64,000 nt of DNA from the NCBI GenBank assembly GCA_039932715.1, contig JBDTPN010000008.1, forward strand, positions 1 to 64,000, written 5' to 3'. Shown in pieces: positions 7,886-17,195 of the stretch. The stretch is from ZC4RG30 sp039932715. Its GTDB lineage: Bacteria > Pseudomonadota > Gammaproteobacteria > Steroidobacterales > Steroidobacteraceae. Every line of letters starts with the position of its first letter. Position 1 is the stretch's first letter. The notes beneath the pieces are model-generated. The model saw only the letters and a list, made by a program, of their open reading frames with translations, did no database searches and had not been told where the DNA came from. Made by a program: the position numbers and the translations under genes.

Positions 7886-9900
7886 CGGCACTCAAAATCG
7901 TCCTTGCCTACCGGATTGCAAAAATCGCCCCATTTGCCAGTGGCACGCCAGTAGTCCGCAATGCCCAGATCCGTGATCAGCTTCTTGAACGCGGGCTCAC
8001 CATGGAGATCACGCAAGACCGGGCGCCATAGCAGTCCTGCCCATATCTCGAAGCTGTAGCCCTTGTGGCTCATGGACTGCAGGGCTCTCAGGGCAAGATC
8101 GTGATCGCCAAAATAGGTGGACCACTGGGCAATGCTGGACAGCGTGTAGATATTGGCCTGGCTGCTTCCCACATAAAGGCTACGCAACTTGGGCAATGCC
8201 AGGGCCGGATCGTCCAGCAATGGCTTGCCATCAACGCTGGATACATCCGTGCCCGTGTCTTTGACTGCCAGCAACGCCTCATTGAGTTTCGCCACGTCGC
8301 GGCGCGCCAGGGCGCGAGAGACTGCCGTACCCAGCAAGGCCGGTGTCCGGCCGCCAGGAAGTGCCAGCAATTGCTGCATCTCGGTATCGGCGCGGGCGGA
8401 GTCTCCCTTGATTTCGTATGCCAGCAAGAGGTTGGTGCGCGAAAAGACGTCCAGTGGATCATCCTTCTTCACCTGCTCCAGCTCCAATACCGCCTCCGTG
8501 GCCCTGCCGACGCCCACCAGGAACTGTCCATGACGCAGTCTTGCGCGCACCCCCAGGCCACCGGTCAGCTTGAGGGACTCATTGAGCAAGTGCTCCATGT
8601 CTATGAGGTGATGCTCGCGCGCTGCACGATACGACAGGGCGAAACTGGCCTCAGGTGACTTGGGTGCCAGGGCCACAACCTGGTCAATTGCAGCATTGAG
8701 CCGTTTTTCGTACTGCGGCAGCTTGCGTGAATCGCCAGGGGTAGCGCGAATATACGCATCGACCATCCACAGCCAGGCCTGCACGTACGTTGGGTCCAGC
8801 GCAACGGCCCGTTCGAAACGCGGTGCTGCCGCCTGCATGGATGCCGAGTCGTTGGAATTGAGCAGCGCCCTTCCGGCCAGGAACTCGTCGTATGCCGCCA
8901 CATTCTTTGTGCCGCTGCCACTGGAAGTGCCCATGCGCACCTGCAGCTCCTGGGTCACGTTCCGGGCGATTTCTTCCTGGATGGCGAAGATGTCATCGAG
9001 CGAGCGTTCATAGGTCTGTGACCACAGGTGCGAGCCGTCGCTCTGCCTGATCAGCTGCGCGGTGATCAGCACCCGCTTGCCTGCCTTGCGGACGCTGCCT
9101 TCCAGCAGGTGATTGACGCCCAGCACTTCGCCGATGTGGCGCAGGTCTTCGTTCTTTCCTTTGAATGCGAACGAAGAGGTTCTCCCGACCACGCGCAGTT
9201 GCGGCACCTGCGCCAGCTGGTTGAGCAGTTCTTCCGACAACCCATCGGAGAAATACTCCTGCTCCGGGTCTGAAGACATGTTGACGAAGGGCAGCACTGC
9301 GATCGAAACCTGCGTTTGCGTCATGCCTGCAGCGGCAACGGTGGCCGATGGTGCGACTTGCGCGATTGAAGATGTTGGACGCGTGCGCAGCATCCACATA
9401 ATGACACCCGCAACCAGCAACACTCCCAATCCAATCGCTATTGCCGCTGGACTGATCCGTCTGCGATCGGAGACCACGGCCACCTGCGGTGGCGCTGCGA
9501 CTGGTCCGCGCTTGCGCACCATGCGCTGCACGGTGGCCAGGTACGCCTGCCAGTCCTTATCGTTCCCGTCGCCGGACCAGTTGGAAAGATCGGCCGTGTG
9601 TTTGAGTTCGAACATGATCGGCCGCTTGCACGGCTCAATCATCGCTGGCACCAGCGTTGCGTTGCGGTCTGCCTGCGTCGCCTCGGCCCGCACCCACCGC
9701 GATGAAACCGACTTCGTGGACCACAGGACGACAACCGCCTTGGCAGTTTCCAGGGCCTGTTCGGTTACCTGGTCATAGTCCTCGCCGGCATTGAGGGTCT
9801 GGTCCCACCACACGCTCAAGCCCTCGCGCTCGAAACCTTGGGCAAACCGGCGAGCGGTTGCCTGATCTTCACGGCTATAGGACAGGAAGACGTCGGGCAT
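7882..9900 (-). CDS. TIR domain-TM-FlgO/TolB-like-TPR membrane protein
   Basis: Residues 1-130 form a TIR domain: VFLSYSRED at the start, VWWDQTLNAGE at 30-40, ALETAKAVVVLWS at 49-61 and SSRWVRAEA. Glu51 is near where NADase TIRs carry the catalytic Glu. A proline-rich linker and one TM helix (about 151-171) follow, then a FlgO/TolB-N-like domain (VSIAVLPFVNMS to about 330) and TPR-like helices to residue 672. Expected topology is TIR in the cytoplasm and the TPR part in the periplasm, as in CadC-like sensors. It is the first gene of a coupled operon with the SLOG gene and the ModE-like gene. Related TIR-TPR proteins are common in proteobacteria, and their enzymatic activity is mostly unproven. 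Confidence 0.85.
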   Translation of the reverse strand: MPDVFLSYSREDQATARRFAQGFEREGLSVWWDQTLNAGEDYDQVTEQALETAKAVVVLWSTKSVSSRWVRAEATQADRNATLVPAMIEPCKRPIMFELKHTADLSNWSGDGNDKDWQAYLATVQRMVRKRGPVAAPPQVAVVSDRRRISPAAIAIGLGVLLVAGVIMWMLRTRPTSSIAQVAPSATVAAAGMTQTQVSIAVLPFVNMSSDPEQEYFSDGLSEELLNQLAQVPQLRVVGRTSSFAFKGKNEDLRHIGEVLGVNHLLEGSVRKAGKRVLITAQLIRQSDGSHLWSQTYERSLDDIFAIQEEIARNVTQELQVRMGTSSGSGTKNVAAYDEFLAGRALLNSNDSASMQAAAPRFERAVALDPTYVQAWLWMVDAYIRATPGDSRKLPQYEKRLNAAIDQVVALAPKSPEASFALSYRAAREHHLIDMEHLLNESLKLTGGLGVRARLRHGQFLVGVGRATEAVLELEQVKKDDPLDVFSRTNLLLAYEIKGDSARADTEMQQLLALPGGRTPALLGTAVSRALARRDVAKLNEALLAVKDTGTDVSSVDGKPLLDDPALALPKLRSLYVGSSQANIYTLSSIAQWSTYFGDHDLALRALQSMSHKGYSFEIWAGLLWRPVLRDLHGEPAFKKLITDLGIADYWRATGKWGDFCNPVGKDDFECR

Positions 9901-10001
9901 GAACGACTTGGGACCCTTCGGCCGCCTGAGGGCGGCGTTAACCGCCGATTATGCAGGGAGGAATGGTCGTGCGCCTCGTGTGCCGGTCAAAAGTACTTTA
10001 C

Positions 10002-10032
10002 TGTTTATCGATAAATGATATATTGATAAACA
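10002..10032. promoter_or_regulatory. Palindromic operator upstream of the DUF2975/Xre pair
   Basis: TGTTTATCGA (10002-10011) and TTGATAAACA (10023-10032) are inverted repeats with one mismatch. Inside the left arm is a perfect 12-mer TTTATCGATAAA (10004-10015). The AT-rich element is 22 bases before the start codon and ahead of a GAGGAG ribosome-binding site (10042-10047). It likely overlaps the promoter. The small Xre protein encoded by the second gene is the obvious candidate to bind it. Confidence 0.6.
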
Positions 10033-10054
10033 ATAAGATCTGAGGAGCCCTCAA

Positions 10055-10570
10055 ATGACCGACAAACGCACTGATCTGCTTTCCGTCACCCGCGCGCTGG
10101 TGCGATTTGCCCAGATGCTGGTTGTCCTCGTGATGGCATTGGGGGCTGTGATCTTCATCGGGCTGCTCAATGGCACCGGCAAGCCGATGCCTGTTTTCAC
10201 CGGCACGCTGGCCAGCATGGATCCCAAGACCGCCGTGCTTGCGTTGCGCATAGGTTCGATCGGCGCACTTTGCGCGGGCGCGGCCTTGTTGCCATTGCTG
10301 CGCGAACTCATACGCATCATCGACAGCACCCGCCTCGGCGACCCGTTCATCCCGGAGAATGCCCGCCGACTGCGGCTCATCGGCTGGCTGCTCCTTGCCT
10401 TCAATTTCTGCGTCAGCAGCACGGTTTCCCTGGTGACGCCGCCGCGCAGCGGCATCACTTTCCCCTTCGTTTCATTGAGCGCCCTGCTGATGGTGCTGCT
10501 GGTGTTCGTGCTGGCCCGCATCTTCGAGAGCGGCAGCCAGATGCGCGCCGAGCTTAAGGACACCGTCTGA
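10055..10570 (+). CDS. DUF2975-family four-helix membrane protein
   Basis: The 171-residue protein has four hydrophobic segments (about 17-37, 70-90, 107-125, 145-162) and matches the DUF2975 layout. Such proteins are usually encoded immediately before a small Xre-type regulator, as here: its TGA overlaps the next ATG by one base (TGATG). Function is unknown. The pair probably acts as a membrane sensor with its regulator. GAGGAG lies 8 bases before the start. Confidence 0.8.
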   Translation: MTDKRTDLLSVTRALVRFAQMLVVLVMALGAVIFIGLLNGTGKPMPVFTGTLASMDPKTAVLALRIGSIGALCAGAALLPLLRELIRIIDSTRLGDPFIPENARRLRLIGWLLLAFNFCVSSTVSLVTPPRSGITFPFVSLSALLMVLLVFVLARIFESGSQMRAELKDTV

Positions 10571-10779
10571 TGCCGGTGCAGGTTCAGCTGGATGAGTTGC
10601 TACATGCGCGACGCATGACGCTGACGGAACTGGCCGATGAGGTTGGCATCACCATCGCCAATCTCTCCATCCTCAAGACCGGCAAGGCCAAGGCCATGCG
10701 TTTCTCGACGCTGGAGGCTATCTGCAAGGCGCTGGATTGCCAGCCCGGGGACCTACTCAGGTTCGAAAAAGAAGGCTAG
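10570..10779 (+). CDS. Small Xre/Cro-type helix-turn-helix regulator
   Basis: The 69-residue protein is almost wholly an HTH_3-like domain: LTELADEVGITIANLSILKTGK, then the STLEAICKALDCQPGDLL pattern typical of the YozG/Cro-C group. It is coupled to the DUF2975 gene and probably autoregulates through the palindrome at 10002-10032. Confidence 0.88.
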   Translation: MPVQVQLDELLHARRMTLTELADEVGITIANLSILKTGKAKAMRFSTLEAICKALDCQPGDLLRFEKEG

Positions 10780-10808
10780 TTGGTTGTGCCCATCGTGTAT
10801 CGCGTGCG

Positions 10809-12221
10809 TCACGCCGCGATGCAGTTATTGCGGCCGCTGTCCTTGGCCTGATACAGGGCCTTGTCAGCTCGCTCCATGGCCGCTTCGGCCGTGTCGCCGC
10901 CGTTTATCCCCGTGACCCCGCAGGACACCGTCACGGGAACTGGCTCGCCGCGAAAGTGCATTTTCAAAGAGGCCACGGCCTGCCGCAGGTCGTCGGCCAG
11001 CTTGATGGCGCCACTGGTGGGAGTGTCCATCAGCATGATCACGAATTCTTCGCCACCCATGCGCCCCAGGAAGTCGCTGCTGCGCAGGCGGCTGCTGAAG
11101 CAGTTGGCAACCTCCTGCAACACGCGATCCCCGGCGGCATGGCCGAACTTGTCGTTGATGGACTTGAAGTGGTCCAGGTCCCAATACAAGAGGCTGATGG
11201 GCCGGTCCGTGCGTGCCACGCGCGCGATTTCCTCGCGCACGCGCTCGTCGAATGCCGCGCGATTGGCGATGCCCGTCAGTGCGTCGATACGCGCACGGCG
11301 TCGCTCCACCTCAAGGTCGCTTTCCAGGGAGCGGGTCTTGAGCTTGAGCTCACTGACCTGCCGGGTGAGGTGTTCATTGCGGGCCGCATGGGCCTTGAAG
11401 CGGCTGTCCTCGCGCTCGCGATATTCATGCACTTCGCGCGAGATATTCTGCACGCGCGCCGCGACCAGCTGGCGCAGCGGCGCGATTTCCGTGGCCACCA
11501 TCGCTTCGTCAGACAGTTGCTGCACATTCGACAGCACCTGCGTCTGCATGGATTCGCCGGCAAGACGGCTGGCATTCAGATCGCTGTCGCCCGAGGCGAT
11601 GATCTGCGCCAGTTCATTGAGCCGGTTGGTCACGTCGGTCAGTAGCGCGGCTGCCGACATGCGTTCGCGTGCGAACTGATCGGCGCGGTCGCGAACCAGG
11701 TCCGCGGCCCGTTCGATCACGCGCGCCAGAGTCGCGTCTGAGCTGGCATTGGAAAGTTGACCCAGCAATGCCGCAGCCTCTGTTTCGGGTGCATCGGCGG
11801 GAATGAGTCGCTGCAACAGTGAACCCAGCGCCGTCACAATGGCCGAATGGCTGGATTCAGCAGATGCTGCGGGCGTTGTCGCAGGTTCCGCTACCAGCGG
11901 CTGGGTCAACTCCAGCGACGCCTTGGCTGCGCCCTTGGCAACTCCCCTGGCGTCCGGTCCCATCATGGCGCTGCTCAGGGACGTGAGCAGCAGTTCAAGA
12001 TCCGGGGCGCCGGCTTCGCGCTTGACGGCGCTGCTCACCTGCGTCAGTTCAGTGTCCAGTCGCGGGTCGTGCCCCGAGGCGGCAATGCACAGGCGCGTGA
12101 CCAGTCGGCGCAGCACCTTCTCAAGATCACGCCAGCTGTTTTCGTGTTTGTCGAACTCACGCAGCAGTTCGCGATGCTTCGCCTTCCAGTGCTGGGTGTC
12201 GTCCGCTATTCTATTTGCCAT
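10809..12221 (-). CDS. Diguanylate cyclase with a long helical N-terminal sensor region
   Basis: The 470-residue protein has no TM helix. Residues 1-300 are mostly helical with a coiled coil just before the catalytic domain. The C-terminal GGDEF domain carries GGEEF, which is active-type, and an RSSD inhibitory I-site located the usual five residues upstream. It therefore should make cyclic di-GMP with product inhibition. The N-terminal region has no family I can name. It is downstream of the MFS gene on the same strand, with a hairpin between. Confidence 0.9.
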   Translation of the reverse strand: MANRIADDTQHWKAKHRELLREFDKHENSWRDLEKVLRRLVTRLCIAASGHDPRLDTELTQVSSAVKREAGAPDLELLLTSLSSAMMGPDARGVAKGAAKASLELTQPLVAEPATTPAASAESSHSAIVTALGSLLQRLIPADAPETEAAALLGQLSNASSDATLARVIERAADLVRDRADQFARERMSAAALLTDVTNRLNELAQIIASGDSDLNASRLAGESMQTQVLSNVQQLSDEAMVATEIAPLRQLVAARVQNISREVHEYREREDSRFKAHAARNEHLTRQVSELKLKTRSLESDLEVERRRARIDALTGIANRAAFDERVREEIARVARTDRPISLLYWDLDHFKSINDKFGHAAGDRVLQEVANCFSSRLRSSDFLGRMGGEEFVIMLMDTPTSGAIKLADDLRQAVASLKMHFRGEPVPVTVSCGVTGINGGDTAEAAMERADKALYQAKDSGRNNCIAA

Positions 12222-12263
12222 AACACAAGAAACTCCCTTCCCTCACGAGGTTATCGGCAGCCC

Positions 12264-12284
12264 CCGGAATTGAGTTAGTTCCGG
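12264..12284. terminator. Weak terminator-like hairpin
   Basis: CCGGAA (12264-12269) pairs with TTCCGG (12279-12284) around a nine-base loop, between the MFS gene and the diguanylate cyclase. There is no T-run on either strand, so it may be only a transcript-end stabiliser or chance. Confidence 0.3.
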
Positions 12285-12327
12285 AGTGCTACGTGAGTCA
12301 AGGAATTGTAAAAAGTGCTGGCCCGGC

Positions 12328-13575
12328 TCAGCCGCGCACTTTGCGCGGCGCGGTTTCCTTCAGGAACAGTGCAACGAAGAAGCCCAAAACAAGGCCGCAG
12401 GCCGCGAAATATAGCGCCCCTTTGAGGCCATACGCAGGATTGCCGGCAATGCGGCCCGCGATGATGGGGCTGATGCCGCCGCCGACGAATTCACCGGCGA
12501 ATATCACGAAGCCGGCCATCGACGCCAGCATGCCCGGAGGCGCGGCTTCCGCAGCCACGGGGCCGGCCAGAATGGCCAGCGCCGCGAAATTGAACATCGA
12601 GGCAAAGAACAACAGCACCCACAGCACGGTGGTGCTCTCGGCGCCGGACTGCGTGAAGAAGTACAGGAACACCGCGGCCAGGATGTATGAAGCCAGCGTA
12701 GTCAGCTTGCGCCCGATGTAGTCAGACAACGCCGGCATCGCAAACTGTCCGATGCAACCGCCTATACCCACCGCTGAAAAGACATTTCCTGCGGTGACCG
12801 GATCAAGCCCCAGACCAGCGCCAGCCGGCGCTGTGAGATAGGCCGTCAGCATCGCGGCAATCACGAAGATGCCGCCCATGGCGCAAATCAGGGTCAGCGG
12901 TGCGACCTTGGCATTGCGATGGGCAAACATGCTCATGAAGGGTGCGCCACCGGCGCCGTGGCCCGTGTTTGCACGCTTCAGGGGTTCGCGTACGACAAGC
13001 CACATCAGGATGGCCACGATCACGCCGGGCGCGCCCACGATCATGAATACTGAGTGCCAGCTATGGGTGTTGAGCAGCCGCGTGGCAATGAGCGGCGCCA
13101 GCGCCAGACCGAACAAGGAAACCATGCACTGGAAGATGCCGTTGTTGAGACCACGGCGTTCCGGCTTGGAGGCTTCAACTGCGACCGCGACACCGATCGA
13201 AGCCACCGGGCCCTCGGCAACACCCATGATGACGCGAACCAGTACCAGTGCCGTGATGGAACCAGCCAAACCACTGAACGCCGACATCAGGGAGAACACC
13301 AGGATGGCTGGCACCAGCACGGCGCGGCGTCCGACCTTGTCAGCCAGATAACCCATCACGAATGCTGAAATCCCCCAGGCCATGCCCAGGTATCCCGCCA
13401 GCGTTCCTCCGTCCTGGGGAGTCAGGCCCAGATCCTTGGCCATCGTGGAGTTGGGCGACTGCAGGATGATGGGAAGCACGAACCTGTCGAGGCCCACCAG
13501 CCCGAAGGTGATGCTCAACAGCAGGATGATTTTCCATTCGTAGGAAGTATCGTGGCCTTTGGCAGCATCAGTCAT
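12328..13575 (-). CDS. MFS transporter
   Basis: About 415 residues with twelve hydrophobic segments. The loop 2-3 signature is GYLADKVGRRA, and a related DYIGRK follows helix 8, typical of the major facilitator superfamily. The ATG at 13575 has AAGGGG six bases upstream, while the ATG at 13581 abuts that motif, so 13575 is preferred. It follows the secreted-protein gene by 30 bases, suggesting co-transcription. Substrate cannot be read from the sequence. Confidence 0.9.
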   Translation of the reverse strand: MTDAAKGHDTSYEWKIILLLSITFGLVGLDRFVLPIILQSPNSTMAKDLGLTPQDGGTLAGYLGMAWGISAFVMGYLADKVGRRAVLVPAILVFSLMSAFSGLAGSITALVLVRVIMGVAEGPVASIGVAVAVEASKPERRGLNNGIFQCMVSLFGLALAPLIATRLLNTHSWHSVFMIVGAPGVIVAILMWLVVREPLKRANTGHGAGGAPFMSMFAHRNAKVAPLTLICAMGGIFVIAAMLTAYLTAPAGAGLGLDPVTAGNVFSAVGIGGCIGQFAMPALSDYIGRKLTTLASYILAAVFLYFFTQSGAESTTVLWVLLFFASMFNFAALAILAGPVAAEAAPPGMLASMAGFVIFAGEFVGGGISPIIAGRIAGNPAYGLKGALYFAACGLVLGFFVALFLKETAPRKVRG

Positions 13576-13605
13576 GTGCATCCCCTTTTGTTATCGACGA
13601 AGTTC

Positions 13606-14664
13606 TTATTGGATTCCGCTGGCCGCTTCCATAGTCACATCGCGGGCCTGGTCAGACATTCCCTGTTCCCAGGTGCTCCAGCCGGAATTCATGCCATAGG
13701 GAGCACGCTGCAGGATGGCATCGATCTTGGTGATCTTGCCCTTCTCGAGTTTGAAAAGCTCTGCCAGCTGCCAGGTCCACGGCTGCACCGGGCCGGCGAC
13801 CACGTCGCGTCCGCTGGGCGTCTTGAACTTGCGTGTCTCGCCGCCGGAGTGATCGAAGAAGCCAAACGCAAACACGATGCCACGCTCCTGGTCGATGGCC
13901 ACGAAGCGCCGGTCACGAATGCGGTTCACGAAGTGCAACAGGCCGGACTGGAACTGCTCCAGGCAATTCCATTGCCCTGAATAGCCGGTTGCAGTCAGTG
14001 GATCAGGCCTGGTCTGGCCGGCAGGGGTAGGCACGCCGGTGGACTGGTTGCCATTCTCATGGCGCACACAGTTGGGGCCGAAGGGGTAATCACCCTTGCC
14101 GTCGTTGCGCTGCATTCCTGAAAAATATTTGTTGCCCTGAGTGACCAGCTCGGCGCGCGACATGCGCTCGCTGACAGGCACCGCCTGCAGGTACAGCGGA
14201 TTGGTACCCAGTTTTTCCAGGTTGTCATAACTGCGATTGTTGGTGGCCGCATCCGGGCGCACCACGATCTGCTCGATTTCAGTGATCTGACCGCCCGCCA
14301 CGCGCAGTCGCAATCCAATCAGCGAGCCGTTGAATTTCTCGGGTTCACGATGATCTTCCTGGATGGTGCCGAGGAAGGCCACTTCTTCCGCAGGCACGTC
14401 GGTCACGAACAGGCGGTAAGTACCCTTGCCCTTCATCGTGTTCCACAACCCGTCGCCGATGATCAGGCGTTGCCCGTCTTCGGTGAATTTCACATTGGGA
14501 GAAAGCGGAACCATGGACGGCTTGTTGGCCGCAACTGCATCCAGGTAACGATCCACGAATCCTTCCAGGCATGCGCGATCGCATGTGGGTTGCGCGCCCT
14601 GCGCCGAAGCAAGCCCTGCGACAATAGTTGCCGCGACAACCAAAAATCCTGGTGTAAAGCGCAT
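13606..14664 (-). CDS. Secreted protein of unknown function, possible NTF2-like fold
   Basis: From the ATG at 14664 (GGGGGTC upstream) the product is 352 residues with a clear signal peptide ending near ASAQG. Next come a Cys pair (CDRAC), a helix with RYLDAVAANKPS and sheets that recall SnoaL/NTF2-like domains, with a second similar half (RDRRFVAIDQERGIVFAFGFFDH). The family is not one I can name. It lies between a TraB/GumN-like gene and an MFS gene on one strand, so it may help process something that the transporter imports; this is inference. Confidence 0.65.
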   Translation of the reverse strand: MRFTPGFLVVAATIVAGLASAQGAQPTCDRACLEGFVDRYLDAVAANKPSMVPLSPNVKFTEDGQRLIIGDGLWNTMKGKGTYRLFVTDVPAEEVAFLGTIQEDHREPEKFNGSLIGLRLRVAGGQITEIEQIVVRPDAATNNRSYDNLEKLGTNPLYLQAVPVSERMSRAELVTQGNKYFSGMQRNDGKGDYPFGPNCVRHENGNQSTGVPTPAGQTRPDPLTATGYSGQWNCLEQFQSGLLHFVNRIRDRRFVAIDQERGIVFAFGFFDHSGGETRKFKTPSGRDVVAGPVQPWTWQLAELFKLEKGKITKIDAILQRAPYGMNSGWSTWEQGMSDQARDVTMEAASGIQ

Positions 14665-14715
14665 GAGACCCCCAATCGTTATCGGCGGCATTCTGCACTA
14701 TCCGGGTCTGACCGG

Positions 14716-15687
14716 CTATTGCGGCTCGATAACCTGATAACCGCGCTGGCGTAACTGGCTGAGTATTCCGTCCCCGGCCATCAGCTCACTTATCGTTACC
14801 ACAGCCAGGGTGCCGCTATTGCGCTGGAGCGCGCCTTCCATCGCCAGCAGCAACTCCAGGCGGAACTTGCGTTTTGCATCGTCGAGCATCGATGCCAGTC
14901 GCGGTGTGCCCAGCAGCACATCCACGCAGCGCTGTTCGGGCGAGTCGGTCGACAGCTTGCGCAGGGGCGCGATATCGCCTGTTGCCCAGGCGTTGGCCTG
15001 GGTTTGCAACAGCGGCATGTCATGTTCCATGCGCGCGACCAATCCCTCGAAGCAGCCGATCTCCGCAGTGAAATCCGACTTGGCGTAGTCGTTGATCAAT
15101 CCCTTGGGATCCTTGATCTGCAGCGCGACTGCGGATCGCCGGATCTCCACGTGATTGCGCTTTGCAGCCTTCTCCACCACCGGCCACACCACGTCGCGGT
15201 TATTGAGCTGTGCCGCGTCCAGCGCCCGGGAATAAAGGATGAAGGCGGCCAGCGCCGGTCGCCAGCGATCGATCTTGTCGGGCGCCGAATACCTGGCGGC
15301 CAGCACTTTCCAGCGCGCATACAGATCCGCGGGCAGCACATCCTTGAGTGTGCCGTCATCGGGAATGGAACGGGCCCGCAACATGGCGGGCAGCAATCGC
15401 AACCCGGAGAAAAATCCTATTCCGGCAGTGACATCCGGAGGGGCGATCACCGACTGCGAACGCGCGATCACCGCTTCCACCTGCTGGGCACGCCATTGCA
15501 TCTTCTTGGGCAAAGGCGAGTGCGTACCCAGTAACCACAAGGTATTGCCGCCATTGGTGACCTGCCAGAGCCCCGGTCCCGGCTGCTCACCGGAAACCAC
15601 CACCTCATCGAGCGTGTCTTCTGCATGAACCACGTTCACCAGCAGCAACAGGCCCATGACCAGGTATCGCCAGCCGCGCCCGCCCAT
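14716..15687 (-). CDS. TraB/GumN-family secreted protein
   Basis: The start is taken as ATG at 15687; a TTG two codons upstream is also open. A signal peptide of about 22 residues is followed by the family motif LWQVTNGGNTLWLLGTH, then helical segments and a Cys pair (C near 215 and in QRCVDV). TraB/GumN proteins are proposed to be metal-binding, Tiki-like proteases, but bacterial roles are poorly known. It lies 26 bases after the atypical hydrolase gene on the same strand. Confidence 0.82.
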   Translation of the reverse strand: MGGRGWRYLVMGLLLLVNVVHAEDTLDEVVVSGEQPGPGLWQVTNGGNTLWLLGTHSPLPKKMQWRAQQVEAVIARSQSVIAPPDVTAGIGFFSGLRLLPAMLRARSIPDDGTLKDVLPADLYARWKVLAARYSAPDKIDRWRPALAAFILYSRALDAAQLNNRDVVWPVVEKAAKRNHVEIRRSAVALQIKDPKGLINDYAKSDFTAEIGCFEGLVARMEHDMPLLQTQANAWATGDIAPLRKLSTDSPEQRCVDVLLGTPRLASMLDDAKRKFRLELLLAMEGALQRNSGTLAVVTISELMAGDGILSQLRQRGYQVIEPQ

Positions 15688-15713
15688 GTTCAATTGCGCG
15701 AGTAGAGATGCAT

Positions 15714-17195
15714 TCAGAATGCGGCCAGCGTCCTTACCAGGGGCGCCTTGAGCGCCGGGGCATCTTCCTTGAGCAGCCGACCGTCCGCCACCGCCTGGTC
15801 CACCGCGGCGTTGAAGCGCTTGATGTATTCGTTGCGATCCTTGTAAAGGGACTTGAGCCTGGCCGCGTCATAACGCCGCATTGATCCGGTTGATTCGCAT
15901 ACGGCGCGCGACTGCGCATCGTCCTGCGCAGGCGTGCTGCGTCCGGAATAGCTGGCCAGCGGCACGTCGACCTGCGGCAGTCGCCAGCCTCCCTGGGCAT
16001 TGCCCTGCCGGTCGAGCACTGGTTGGCCACGTGCATCGGTCTCGATGCGCGGTACACCGGGCAGTGCCACGCCACTTACCAGCAGGACATCGAATTGTCG
16101 CCAGATGGCATTGAACGCCAGCCCGGTCGGAAAATCACTGCGCGGTTCGCGGCAGATGTCATCGGCCGCAATGGCAATACCGGCAATCTGCAGGTCCACC
16201 GCAGCGGGCTGCCCGGCGGGGTACGCACCGGCATGCGCGGCACCTGCGATTTCATACTGGTGATACACCGCGCCAGGTTCGTCGCTGTCGGCGCGCGGCT
16301 GCGCAGCGGCGGCATGCAAGTCTGTTTGGGTCAGCACCACCACCTCGGGGGCACGGGCCTGCGGGCGCAGTGCTTGGTTTGCAGCGGTGCCGCAGGGATG
16401 AATGGGCGTTGCTGCTGTTGCCGCCGCACTGAGATAACCGTCGAATATCGGTGTGCCATCGCCCAGTCGCAGGTATGCATGCAGGGCGTTGATGAACGTG
16501 GCGATATAGCTGGCACCCTGGCCGTATCCGGCCAGGATCACGCGCGTGGGGCTGTAATTGCGCAACGGATTCTCGCGACTGGTACTGCGCAGCAATGCGC
16601 CGCTTTGCGCAATCACATCCCAGGCAAGTCCGCTATCCGCTGCGGTGGTGGTGGCCGCTGCTGCCGTGCAATCGGCTTGCGGGTTCCCCAGCGTGAGCGA
16701 CTCATAGCGCAATGGATCAAACTTGCCCAAAATCGCAGCGGCTTGCGGGGACACCGTGATTCCCACCCACACATCGCCGCTGCGCAGGAAATATTCGCTT
16801 GAAAGACCCCACAGCGGCGCCACATCGTAGTTCTGCGGCGTATCGAGCACCTCCACGATCACGCGTCCACTGAAACGCTTCGCATCCACCGGACGTCGCA
16901 CCACCAGGCGCGTGACGTAGGGCACTCGCGGCGTGAGGCCAGCTACCGCATCGCGCGCACCGGCAGGGGCCCAGTCGTAAACACTGGCCTGGCCCTTGAG
17001 CAGCAATTCGTCCTCTGCATAGCCCAGCGCGGCCAGATCCACCGGCGCCAGCGCACTGGCAGCGGCCATGAACGGGCGATTGGTTTCGCTGGTTGTAACC
17101 AGCGTGGCTCGCGGAGTGGATACCAGCTGCGCGGCTTGGCCGATTGCACTCAGCAGCAAGCCGGTGGCAATCAATGGCAAACTGGGGTAACTCAT
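15714..17195 (-). CDS. Exported alpha/beta-hydrolase-domain protein lacking the nucleophile serine
   Basis: The 493-residue protein resembles the large Abhydrolase_10-type family of exported hydrolases: the PVDAKRFSGRVIVEVLDTPQN segment, the SSEYFLRSGDVWVGITVSP segment, and VYHQYEIAGAAHAG with the likely catalytic His. At the nucleophile elbow, residues 223-227 read GYGQG, so the expected Ser is Gly225. A frame error is unlikely because the surrounding motif is intact. The signal-like N-terminus has no positive charge, which is unusual. Only 12 bases separate its start from the divergent hydrolase gene. Confidence 0.7.
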   Translation of the reverse strand: MSYPSLPLIATGLLLSAIGQAAQLVSTPRATLVTTSETNRPFMAAASALAPVDLAALGYAEDELLLKGQASVYDWAPAGARDAVAGLTPRVPYVTRLVVRRPVDAKRFSGRVIVEVLDTPQNYDVAPLWGLSSEYFLRSGDVWVGITVSPQAAAILGKFDPLRYESLTLGNPQADCTAAAATTTAADSGLAWDVIAQSGALLRSTSRENPLRNYSPTRVILAGYGQGASYIATFINALHAYLRLGDGTPIFDGYLSAAATAATPIHPCGTAANQALRPQARAPEVVVLTQTDLHAAAAQPRADSDEPGAVYHQYEIAGAAHAGAYPAGQPAAVDLQIAGIAIAADDICREPRSDFPTGLAFNAIWRQFDVLLVSGVALPGVPRIETDARGQPVLDRQGNAQGGWRLPQVDVPLASYSGRSTPAQDDAQSRAVCESTGSMRRYDAARLKSLYKDRNEYIKRFNAAVDQAVADGRLLKEDAPALKAPLVRTLAAF

